Shown piece after piece: positions 44,023 through 53,606 of a DNA stretch of 64,000 nt. The position numbers were made by a program, and so were the translations under genes. The DNA comes from Adiantum capillus-veneris (lineage: Eukaryota; Streptophyta; Polypodiopsida; Polypodiales; Pteridaceae). The notes below the pieces were generated by a model. It was not told the DNA's origin. It did not search any database and saw only the letters and a program-made list of their open reading frames with translations. The DNA lies in NCBI GenBank assembly GCA_014529385.2, contig CM043953.1, positions 109,002,549-109,066,548 on the forward strand, read 5' to 3'. Every line of letters starts with the position of its first letter. Position 1 is the first letter of the stretch.

Positions 44023-44768
44023 TGTTAAGTATGGAGCCTGATTTACCCTTGTAATTTTCTGTGGTAAAAGCGCACATTTGTAAGGCCCCCATTATGAGGA
44101 GAAGCCATCGTGCGTGAAGGAAAATCACTCACCGGAAACCAAAATTTTCACGAACAAGAATCAGGGGCAACTTTAAAGGCCGGAATATTCTTTTTCGCCG
44201 GAATATTATGGTCGGACGGCGGCCGGAAAGTGGTCGGAAAACAACCGGTCGGTTGGCCGGTGGCCGGTAGTCAATGGCCGATGGTCGGTGGTCGGAAGTC
44301 AATGGCCGGTGGCCGGTGACCGAATTCAAAAGCGGACTTGTCTTCTCAAGGGCGGCCACACATGGGCGGATTGGAGGGTCCGATTTGGACTTATTCACAC
44401 AAGGGCGGCTACACATGGCTGTCTCTCATAAGAGAGGGCAGCCCTTTTGGCCTATAAAAGGAGGCCATTTCTACACACATTTCATAGTGTGAAGTTGATG
44501 AAACAAGGTGAGTGTGAGGTGGTGAGAGTGAAGCAAGGCGGGAGCTCCATTAAGGGTATAATCCCTTTGTAAACTACTTCTTGTTTTGAAGTACTAAAGC
44601 CATTGAGTGGCTGATTTCCCGTGGACGTAGCCCACATTGGGTGAACCACGTATATCGTGTGTACTCTCTCTCTCTCTCTCTACTCTATAATCTCGTGTAT
44701 ATAAATCTGTCTCTCTCCATTAAGTAATCTACTCAATTATCTATTTAGCTACGTCTTATTTTCTAACA
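44023..44768 (+). repeat. 3' LTR of copia B copy 2
   Basis: 746 bp with repeated CCGGT/GGCCGG-rich sequence (44210-44330) and a short CT tract near 44666-44681. It is followed by the CCCCA duplication. Confidence 0.93.
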
Positions 44769-44848
44769 CCCCACCCACACACAACGCCCTCTCTCCATCT
44801 CTCTCCCCATCTCTCACCCTCACATTCCCTGCAGCAGTAAACCACCAA

Positions 44849-44879
<31 letters not shown>

Positions 44880-45415
44880 ATATATCCCCCCCGTTCCTAC
44901 GCATGCTCATGCACTCACATATATATACACACACTCACCCATACACAGTACACGCACGTGTATACACACACTCACAACAAAAAGCATAAAAAAATGAAAC
45001 CGAACGACATTAACGTCGACAAAGAAGGAAGATGACCAAATTGCGCTACACCGACATCGAAACAAGCAAAGGCGTCGAAGGCATGCCCCGGTCGACCCCC
45101 GAACAGATGAACACGCTACACCGACACACCAGCGAGGCTGCCATTCACCGACATCATGTCCACGACACCCTCTTCAGTAAAACCGTAGGTTATTATCATT
45201 TTTTACCAATTTCAACCAAATCTTGTAAAAAATCCCAGCCTTGTAAATTCTCATCTCTCTAGGTGATGGTCACAAAGGCCCACCTAGAGGTTTTCATTAT
45301 AATATTTCCCAAGACAAAGCAAGGGTCAACCACCCAGTACCCATCGCCTTGCTTTGTCTCCCTGATTAGATTACCCTAATCACACCATATTATCCTAATC
45401 TAAATCAGCCAACAC

Positions 45416-45426
45416 CTATAAAAAGA
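45416..45426 (+). promoter_or_regulatory. TATA box of long repeat, copy 3
   Basis: CTATAAAAAGA, 29 bp before the G13 run. Confidence 0.6.
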
Positions 45427-45806
45427 CACTGAGAGGTCACTATCGGGGGGGGGGGGGCAAGTTCATGAGAGGCAACACTTGGTAGTATTTTGGTGGGAGG
45501 AATTGGTAGCATTTGTATCACAAAAGAGGGGACTTAGCGTAGTGGTTTGCTTTGGGAATTTTACTATGTGAAGGGAGCTATGTCCACATCTCGACTCCAA
45601 CAGTCGATGCACACACTCATGTTAGCAAGTTTTCATGTCAATGAATCATCTCTAGAGAACGCACCAAGTAGGTTCACTATCCCTCCCTCTATCTCTCTAT
45701 CACCATGATGTGCCACCTTGCCAGAAATAAGGTTTCTATAAATATGGCAAGAGAATAACTCTCCCTCACACCCCTGAGGGTTTTCCTCACCTGTCTATTC
45801 TCTCTA

Positions 45807-45860
<54 letters not shown>

Positions 45861-45896
45861 AGAGTTCGTGATATTTCAAATCAATGTCGTCTGTGT

Positions 45897-45916
45897 CCTA
45901 GCCACTCAAAGCTAGG
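45897..45916 (+). promoter_or_regulatory. Conserved U5 hairpin motif, copy 3
   Basis: CCTAGC and GCTAGG form a perfect stem, followed by TGGTGTCCC. Confidence 0.55.
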
Positions 45917-46016
45917 TGGTGTCCCTTGTTCGCTTCACTGTGACCGGCTTGCGGCGTGCATCGGCTCCCGACGTTTACGAGGCCGTCAGGGTCCGTGTCG
46001 CGCTTTGCGCTCGTCA

Positions 46017-46408
46017 ACACTATATGACTCAAAACATAGTTGCAACTCAACTCAATGGAACTTCTCAAGCTCACAGAACCATACAACTTTGGCTGGCAGC
46101 ACACACAACTCCAAGCTCACAACTCAAGGTACAATGGGGGAGTCAAGGCTCCAATGTGCATGGAAGGTGAAGACGTGTTGTGTATAAATCAAGATGACAG
46201 ACTCTAGATGACTGGCCACACAAGGTAGATGACCCCGAAAGCTCAAAGGAGCTATGGATATCTACAACCATAAAGAGCCACCAATGGCTCCAAAATATCT
46301 AATCCGGCTAAGACTATCCCAAAACTATAGTCGTTGTGGTCTAGCCTCGCATCCACTAGACCACCACCCATATGCCTTCCACTTGTCACTACCCAGGCAA
46401 AAGTCCGT
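46017..46408. other. No feature seen
   Basis: About 390 bp between the end of long repeat copy 3 and the LINE-related sequence. Nothing recognised. Confidence 0.4.
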
Positions 46409-46977
46409 CTAGTGTGGACTGAGCCCAGCTGCAACTAACTGTCTATCCAGTACCTGTGACACTGTAGCCCTGTTACAGCAGGGAAACCTCCTTTGTCCAT
46501 CCTCATGTATGTGTACATAGCGTGGCAGGATCTGCATGTCAGCAAAGAAGTGAACTACAATGTGCCTACATCCTGATGAGTCTAAAGGTGTCTCTAAGAA
46601 CTTGGAAAATGGCCCCAGAGTTTGAACCAATTTTGTAACCCCTAGGTCTCCCATATGGTGAGAGAACTCAAGGGCCTGTGCCTGCAGCCACTCCAACACT
46701 ATGTCCAAAGTCCACTTAGGTTGGTGCCTACCACAAAGGGGAAAAGAGAAGCCAACCGCTGAGTCCAAGGCCTCTATCTCTCTAGCTACAAGGAATGCAT
46801 GGGGATGAGGTGGAGGGTGGACCCGGAACCTCGTACTCTTGAAGAGTGTCAAAACGGTTTCCTGTGGAAACCCACAGCTGCTGGACTGGAGTCTCTGGGC
46901 GCCATGCTGAGTGTCAGGTGGGCATGGTGGCCCTTGTCAATGTTGACCACAAACTTGCTGCATATTCTCCTCTGCTT
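46409..46977 (-). pseudogene. LINE-related sequence left of copia A copy 2
   Basis: The minus-strand frame 46852-46409 (147 codons) contains 'CGRHQPKWTLDIVLEWLQAQ' and 'CRHIVVHFFADMQILPRY', which I do not recognise. The part from 46798 is a second copy of 52790-53000, which lies next to the LINE ORF1 C-terminus. I infer it belongs to the same LINE or to its flank. Confidence 0.35.
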
Positions 46978-47298
46978 TGTAAAGAAAGAGGATGCAAGAG
47001 AGCTACACAAGACAAGCACACAGCACATAGAGATGGAAAGCTTCTTCTTCTTCTCACAGAAAAGAGAGTACAAAATGACTAAGTGCTAAAACTGAAAAGT
47101 AGCACATATGTACATGCGGTCACTAAGTGTAAACTCGCTAGAAGCGTACTAGGCTGGCACTATAAGTGTAGTCCAGCTGTAGAATCACTGGCAGAGATCC
47201 TCCGTGTCGGTCACCTAATGCACTAGTGAGTAAATGTCGTAAGCGGCCAAGACCCGTAGTGGATGCCAGCTCAAGATGTAGAGCTCGACATCTCAACA
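46978..47298 (-). repeat. 3' LTR of copia A copy 2
   Basis: 321 bp, homologous to both LTRs of copy 1. Confidence 0.92.
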
Positions 47299-47299
47299 C

Positions 47300-49017
47300 T
47301 CCCCCTTGAGCTCTGCATGTCGCAGAGTCCAAGAATAGTCCGGAAAAATTGACGCTTCTCAGCTCCGAGGGCCTTGGTAAAGATATCCGCTATCTGCTCC
47401 TTTGTGCTGACGTAGACCAAGTCGATGTCGCCCGCCAACACTCGCTCTCGAACGTAGTGGTAATGGACCTCTATGTGCTTGGTCCTGGCATGGAACATTG
47501 GGTTCCTAGCCAACTGCATGCTGCTGAGGTTGTCACAATGGATGACAATCTGGTAGTCCACCTGCACTCCCAAGTCCTCAAGTAATGTGCGTAGCCAAGC
47601 TACCTCGCATGCCACAACTGCTGCACCTCTGTACTCAGCCTCTGTGCTCGATAAAGCAACCGTAGGCTGCTTTTTTCTGCTCCAAGTAATAGCAGCACTC
47701 CCCAAAGAGAACCTGAAGCCACTTGTAGATCTCCTATCAACAATGCTACATGCCCAATCTGCATCTGTAAACCCATACAATGCTAATGGCACATCTGCTG
47801 CATAGAACAATGCGTAGTCAAGAGTCCCTTGCACATACCGAAGTGTGCGTCGTACTCCATCCAAATGTGGCTTCCTCGAAAGCTGCATGAGCTGACTCTC
47901 CAAGCCTACTGTGTAGCTCAAGTCTGGCCTCGTGATAGTCAAGTAGATTAGACTACCCACAATCTTTGTGTACATCTTGACATCCTCAACAACATCACCC
48001 TTCTCTGCACTCAGCTTTGCATTCACATCCAAGGGAATAGAAATTGGCTTACAATCAGCCATACCATACTTTGACAACATGTCCAAAGCATACTGTCTCT
48101 GTGACAGCCATACACCCTCTGGAGTCCTGATCACCTCAAGAAAGTAGCGCAACTCGCCCAAATCTTTCATTTCAAACTCCTGTTTGAAAAGACCCTTCAG
48201 GGTGAAAGCATATTAACCGGTCATGCTTTTTCATGTCCCGGACAATGCTAACTAGCACAATTTTGACATATGCTAACTAGTACAATAACTTGAGCTACAT
48301 CTCCAAGATCTATGACATATGATATATCAATAGAAAGCACTTGAAACAAGGAATCCAAATGTATAACCTCCGACAAATTTTGATATTATTTGTAAAAAAT
48401 TTACCGGACGCCCAGCGTTTTGAAGATGTGCTAACTTGAAACTGCTAACTAGCACAAAAAGCACGATAGGTTAACATGATTTCACCCTTCATATGGTCAA
48501 TCTCCATAGCATTGTCACCCACAATAATAAGGTCATCTACATATATGGTAATGACCACAATCCCCAGATCACTCTCACGTACATAGAGTGAATGATCGGC
48601 ATGAGCTCTCCTAAACCCAATACTGACAAGATACTTGGCAATCCTGTCATACCATGCTCTAGAGCCCTGCTTCAAACCATACAAAGCTTTGAGAAGTTTG
48701 CATACATAATCTGGGTAACCTGGATCGACATAACCAGGTGGCTGATCCATATACACTCCCTCTTGCAACTCACCATTCAAGAAGGCATTCTTTACATCCA
48801 TTTGATGCATAATCCATCCTCTAGATGCAGCCACTGCTATGACAACTCTCACAGTCGTCATCTTTGCCACTGGAGAAAAGGTCTCCTCATAGTCTATGCC
48901 ATACGTCTGTGCATAACCCTTTGCGACCAGCCTTGCCTTGTGATGCTCAATGTTACCATCAGCCTTATGATTGGTTTTATACACCCATTTACAGCCAATA
49001 GCTTTCTTGCCACCCAT
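47300..49017 (-). pseudogene. pol: Reverse transcriptase-RNase H of copia A copy 2, split by a MITE
   Basis: The frame from 49017 carries 'GCKWVYKTNHKADGN', 'MDVKNAFLNGELQEGVYM' and YVDD (ITIYVDDLIIVG), then runs into the MITE at 48487. It resumes at 48195 as MKDLGELRYFLE and continues through 'DADWACSIVDRRSTSGF' and 'STEAEYRGAAVVACEVAW' to 'DIFTKALGAEKRQFF', close to the 3' LTR. A 19-bp deletion near 49014 removes 'ELVPLPS' and shifts frame. A 6-bp deletion near 48136 removes two residues. Unlike copy 1, the RNase H C-terminus is open to its end. Confidence 0.9.
48200..48487. mobile_element. 288-bp MITE inserted in the copia reverse transcriptase
   Basis: Terminal inverted repeats are GGGTGAAAGCATATTAACC and, reversed, GGGTGAAATCATGTTAACC (17 of 19 match). 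Flanks are TTCA on both sides (48196-48199 and 48488-48491), and removal restores the sequence of copy 1 apart from one base. Inside, TGCTAACTAG occurs three times. It has no coding capacity. The 4-bp duplication could be 2 bp if the repeat begins one base earlier. The superfamily is unassigned. Confidence 0.88.
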
Positions 49018-49089
49018 GTGTCGTTTGCTTCCAATGCAGCCATCTCTTCATTCATTGCATCATCCCAATGCACATTTCCAACTGCATCC

Positions 49090-50418
49090 TCAAAACATGT
49101 GGGCTCCACATCCTGTATCACCTTTAGCCATGTAGGCTTGGTGATGCGCTAGATACCCATCATAAGTCAATTTTTGAACTGGATTTCTGACTCTGTTAGA
49201 TCTGCGCGGTCCTGGGTCACTCCTTTGCGCTCTAGCATCTTCTTGTACTTTCCTTACACCAGGTGTCCTGACAGCCGGAATTCCAAATTCCTCATCAAGA
49301 CTTTGTTTAGAACCATCTGAATCCATGTCTACATGTGAAAAACCTGATGATGCATCAGCCATAAAGGGAGATTCATCAACCTTTTCCTTTTCTTTCCGTG
49401 ATACATTCCCTGTACCTGCTGGTGGAGTAACCTGCGTATGTAGTCTACCATTCCATGGCTTCTCAACAGAGCCATGAGAAGACGACTCTTGTGGTCCACT
49501 CAAAACCTGCGACTGTGGCCTGACATTTTGTACAACCACATCATCTTTTACATCAGCCCCAATAGTGCCATGTGCATTACTGTACCAGCTGCTCATCTCA
49601 TCAAAGACTACATCTCTGCTCACTCGTAATTCTCGTGTAGTAGGATTGTAGCACCTGTACCCCTTTTGTTCAAGGGAATATCCCACAAGAATACATTTCT
49701 CTGCTTTAGGATCCAATTTCTTACGCAACTCATCTGGTACATGCACGTAAGCTATGCAACCAAACACTTTCAAGTGTGCCAAATCAGGCTTTGTACCTGT
49801 AAACGTTTCCTCAAGCGTTACATCATGCACCGTAGCTGTAGGTGTCCTGTTCATAATGTACACATCTGTATTTACAGCTTCAACCCAGAAATGATGAGGC
49901 ATGTTCTTCTCATTCATCAATGCACGTGCAACCTCTGCAATGTGCCTGTTTTTCCTTTCTACGATCCCATTCTGCTGTGGAGTATATTAGCATGTAAACT
50001 GCCTGCGTATACCATGCATTCACAGAAAATCTGAAAAATCATTGGAGAAGTACTCTCCCCCTCCATCTGACCTCAATGTCTTGATTTGCATATCTGTCCC
50101 CTTCTCAATCATGACTTTGAAGTCCTGAAAGTGACCAAACACTTCACTTCCGTTACGCATGAAGTAGACCCATACTTTCCTTGTATGGTCATCAATGAAA
50201 GAGACATAATATCTTCAACCATGTATACTTGTAGTATCGGTTGGACCCCAAACATCTGTGTGCACCACCTCAAGTGGATTTTTACATACATTGCGCTCAT
50301 GTGGAAATGAGCCCTTTGACTGTTTTCCAAACTGGCATGCTGCACACACTTTATGCATACCATCCACCTTGAATATGGGCAAACCTTTTACAATCTCTTT
50401 TGATTGCATGCTGTGCAA
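49090..50418 (-). pseudogene. pol: Integrase and linker of copia A copy 2
   Basis: Frames 50418-50215 (CAACQFGKQSKGSF ... HTDVWGPTD) and 49920-49090 (MNRTPTATVHDVTLEE ... VFDEMSSWYSNAHGT ... NRVRNPVQKLTYDGYLAH) cover parts of the integrase and the linker to reverse transcriptase. The A-run near 50033 has five A and keeps frame, unlike copy 1. TGA and TAA codons interrupt the core near 50020 and 49988. Here TGG (Trp) stands where copy 1 has a stop. Confidence 0.85.
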
Positions 50419-50484
50419 TCACTGCTCATTGACATGGCCAATGCGTTTGTGTCAAATGTCAACATCAGCCACAACACCTGTGCC

Positions 50485-51886
50485 CTATGCAAATAATGCA
50501 TCTTTTACCTTAGGCATGTCTTCATTCAATGTAAACATTCTGCCCACACATTTTCCCTCTATGATCAGCTTACAGCCATTCTGGAAATCTTCTACATAAC
50601 AGCCATTTGGATTGAAGCAAACCTGCAAACCCTGCTCAACCATTTGTCCAACAGAAACAAGATTCTTTGTAATGTTTGGGACATGAAGTACATCTGCTAA
50701 GTACTTTGATTTGCCACTCTTCGTATTTAGAGGTATGTCCCCTACATGAGCAATGGGGTGAGCTGTGTCATCTCTTGTCTGCACATAGCCTGACACATGT
50801 GGTTTGCGCATATCTCTAAACCACTCTCCACGAGACGTCATGTGATTAGAGGCACCTGAATCCACATACCAAACATCATCTTGGGTGGAATTCTCTACAG
50901 TCGTTGTATTCATTACATGCTGCATAACAAAGTGCGCTCGTTTTTGTTGTCATATGCATCTCTGTTAGTAGATGCATAGTTGCCCTGTTGTCTCTTTCCA
51001 CTTGCTTTTCCCTTTGGACAGTCACGTGACATGTGACCTATTTCACCATAAGTCCAACATTCTTTGCTATCTGTAGTATGTTGCTGCCTGCTTGATCCTG
51101 CACCACGACCTCTTTGACTCCCCCTGCCTTGAGACTGGTTTCCCCTGCCACCTGTATTGTTTTGATTTGATTGACCTTCTTGAAATTGGCCCCTGTAACC
51201 CCTTGGGCCACGACCACGACCTCTACCTCTACCTCTGTTGGAATTAGAATAGAAGGCTTGTTCAAAATTATTTTTGCCATGAGAAGAAGATGTTTCAAGG
51301 TTCTTCTCCTCAAGAATAAGCATAGAAATCAAATCTTGGAACACGGGGATGTTGTCTCTTGTATTCATGGAAGACCTGAAATGTGCATACTCATCTCCAA
51401 GGCCATCCAAGCATGCACAGACAATGTCATCGTCTTCCACTGAGACTTTAATAGATCCAAGAGCCTCGATGATACTCTTGATCTTCAAAGCATAATCATT
51501 GATGTAGAGGTTGTTCCTCTTAACCTGATTTAACTCCGACTTTAGTTGAAGCTTCATAGCCTTGGTGTTCACCTCGAACACTCTGCCTAAGTTTTTCCAT
51601 GCAATGGCGGGGTTTTAGCATCCTGTAGATAGCCCATCATGTCATCTATGATGCTCATAGAAAGCCAATACATCACTTTGCTCTGGCCTTGTTGCCAGTC
51701 CCTCAAAGCTTTCCTTTGTTCTGCTGTAGCATTTGCCTCGGGAATCTCTGGTTCCTTTTCATTGTCTCCTTCTACATAGTCCCAAGAACCTTTTCCTTTT
51801 AGGAAATTTGTTATTCTAAACTTCCATGTAGGGTAGTTAATTTTCTCAAGCTTCTCAGTGACAATCTGACTGAAACCGTCAGACAT
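50485..51886 (-). pseudogene. gag: Gag, zinc knuckle and protease of copia A copy 2
   Basis: Gag starts at ATG 51884-51886 (MSDGFSQIVTEKLEKINYP). The frame is shifted near 51600 by loss of one base and continues 51581-50913. The zinc knuckle reads CWTYGEIGHMSRDC, so its second Cys is Tyr. After another shift, frame 50925-50485 has an intact protease site VWYVDSGASNHM. The damage complements copy 1, where the knuckle is intact and the protease site is not. Confidence 0.85.
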
Positions 51887-52107
51887 CTTGAAGCACTAAG
51901 ACAAAATAGCTGCAATCTGCAAAAACCTACAAATCTCTTGAACCTGCTATCATGGTACCTGTAACGCTTTCTTCACTCAACGAGTGTCCACAATCAAGCT
52001 GTGTACTGCACTTTGGAGACCTGTTCAAAAACTTGGCATCTGGTCGTGGATTGCGAACGAAGGGATTGTGATGCTATTGCTCTCTTAGCCTCTCTTGCCT
52101 GCACCAG

Positions 52108-52119
52108 GCTCTGATACCA
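52108..52119 (-). promoter_or_regulatory. Primer-binding site, initiator tRNA-Met
   Basis: TGGTATCAGAGC on the minus strand, directly adjoining the 5' LTR. Confidence 0.9.
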
Positions 52120-52443
52120 TGTAAAGAAAGAGGATGCAAGAGAGCTACACAAGACACGCACACAGCACACAGAGATGGTAAGCTTTTTCTTATTCTCACA
52201 GAAAAGAGAGTACAAAATGACTAAGTGCTAAAACTGAAAAGTAGCACATATGTACATGCGGTCACTAAGTGTGAACTCTCTAGAAGCGTACTAGGCTAGC
52301 ACTATAAGTGTAGTCCAACTATAGAATCACTGGCAGAGAACCTCCGTGTCGGCGGTCACCTAACGCGCCAGTGAGTAAATGCCGTAAGCGGCCAAGACCC
52401 GTAGTGGATGCCAGCTCAAGATGTAGAGCTCGACATCTCAACA
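52120..52443 (-). repeat. 5' LTR of copia A copy 2
   Basis: 324 bp, with a 3-bp GCG insertion relative to the 3' LTR. Confidence 0.92.
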
Positions 52444-53258
52444 CGCTTGAGCGCCAGGCTCGGAGGGTGTCTCTGCTTGCGTGCCCTATGACCTTGTCTT
52501 ATACTGTTGGGTAGTCCTTGAAGCACTACAAGAGGTACTTCACATTAGTGATGCTTCCAGTGCGACGCTCAAAAGTGAAAATCAACGTCGTCGCTATCAG
52601 CGTCGCTATAGGAGTTGCTATTTTCTTTGTTGCATAGCAACGCCCATAGCAACAGTTGTAGCGAGGCCGACATGGGTAAAAAATAAACCGAGAGCGCCAA
52701 AAACTCAAATCTCATATCTGAGTTTTTGGCACTCAAGCGAAAGAGGTAACCCGCGCTCTCCCTCTCTCTCTAAGGATGTCAAGGGTGAGGTTGAGGTGGA
52801 GGGTGGGCTTTCAAGGGTGAGGCTGAGGTGGAGGGTGAATCCGACACCTCGTCCTCTTGAAGAGTGTCAAAATGGTTTCCTGTGGAAACCCACAGCTGCT
52901 GGACTGGAGTCTAGGGGCCATGCTGAGTGTCAGGATGGCGTGGTGGCCCTTGTTGACGTTGACCACAAATGTGTTGCAAGTTCTCCTCTGCTTGTGCCCC
53001 AGGCTGGGAGGTTTTCTCTGCTTTCGTGCCCTATGCCCTTGTCTGCTATTTTTGGGTAGTCCTTGAAGCACTACAAGAGGTACTTCACATTAGTGATGCT
53101 TCTAGTGCAATGCTCAAAAGTGAAAATCCATGTCATCACTATGAGCGTCGCTATAGGCGTTGCTATTTTCGTTGTTGCATAGCGATGCCCATAGAGACAC
53201 TCGTAGTGACACCGACATGGGTAAATACCAAACCCGCGCTCAAGCGAAAGAGGTAACC
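52444..53258. repeat. Tandem duplication of a LINE/CACTA junction
   Basis: Unit 1 is 46798-46977 plus 52444 to about 52788, split by copia A copy 2. Unit 2 is about 52789-53258. Both contain GTGTCAAAA(C/T)GGTTTCCTGTGG, CCTTGAAG and the CACTA terminus CACTACAAGAGGTACTTCAC (at 52524 and 53069). They then share sequence with (C)GTCGCTAT and GTTGCTAT motifs up to CAAGCGAAAGAGGTAACCCG. Unit 1 has an extra hairpin (CCAAAAACTC ... GAGTTTTTGG, about 52695-52731) that unit 2 lacks. Confidence 0.85.

Positions 53259-53261
<3 letters not shown>

Positions 53262-53320
<59 letters not shown>
53262..53320. repeat. (CT)n microsatellite
   Basis: Pure CT of about 58 bp within the left part of the CACTA element. 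Confidence 0.95.
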
Positions 53321-53323
<3 letters not shown>

Positions 53324-53344
53324 CCCCCGCGCTCAAGCGAAATT

Positions 53345-53606
53345 AGGGCAAGATTTAAGATTAGCTACCTAGGTTAGATTTAAATTAGATTACATTTAGG
53401 TTTAGGATTTAAGATTGGATTAGATTTAGGTTTATGTTGAGTTTAAGATTAGATTCGATTTAGATTTAAGATTAAGACAAGATTTAAGATTAACTAGATT
53501 AGATTTAGATTTAAGTTAGACTACATTTAGGTTTAGGTTAGATTTAGGTTTATTTTGAGTTTAAGAATAGATTAGATCTAGATTTATGTTCGATTTAAGA
53601 TTAGAT
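53345..53606. repeat. Degenerate TTTAGG/GATTTAAG repeat
   Basis: Low-complexity sequence with loose 6-7 bp periodicity: GATTTAGGTTTA, AGATTTAAGATTAG and similar. It resembles a degraded telomere-like repeat, but perfect TTTAGGG units are absent. Confidence 0.7.

Larger units (their letters stand above)
41023..44768 (+). mobile_element. Internally deleted Ty1/copia element, family B copy 2
   Basis: The 3746-bp element starts TGTTAAGT, ends TCTAACA and is flanked by perfect CCCCA duplications (41018-41022 and 44769-44773). It sits inside long repeat copy 3. Joining the flanks gives the uninterrupted sequence seen in copy 2 at about 35700-35725. The 3' LTR is full length (746 bp). The 5' LTR keeps only its first about 160 bp and then joins the pre-integrase region, so promoter, primer-binding site, gag and protease are missing. 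The shared LTR part differs at 4 of about 160 sites. Confidence 0.94.
44769..46016 (+). mobile_element. Long repeat, copy 3 (probable 3' LTR of the gag-only element)
   Basis: It continues the segment 40991-41022 interrupted by copia B copy 2. In order it holds an AT tract (about 44853-44875), the conserved block (about 45.0 kb), CTATAAAAAGA (45416), G13 (45445-45457), a GT tract (45812-45855), the U5 hairpin (45897-45916) and the TCA end at 46016. No primer-binding-site-like sequence follows, which fits a 3' LTR. It lacks the about 0.9-kb CT-rich part of copy 2, so its 5' side is truncated or rearranged. Confidence 0.6.
46978..52443 (-). mobile_element. Complete Ty1/copia element, family A copy 2
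   Basis: The 5466-bp minus-strand element has LTRs at 52120-52443 (5') and 46978-47298 (3'). The primer-binding site TGGTATCAGAGC lies at 52108-52119. Flanks are TGCTT and CGCTT (one change). I count about 15 substitutions and one 3-bp indel between LTRs (about 4.7%), older than copy 1. A 288-bp MITE interrupts the reverse transcriptase. The insertion site matches the uninterrupted paralogue at about 52978-52990 (CTCTGCTTGTGCCCCAGGC). Confidence 0.93.

Noticed and set aside
53345-53606. Interstitial telomere repeat
   Set aside because: Only TTTAGG/TTTAAG-like words with irregular spacing; no run of perfect TTTAGGG. Kept only as a degenerate repeat.
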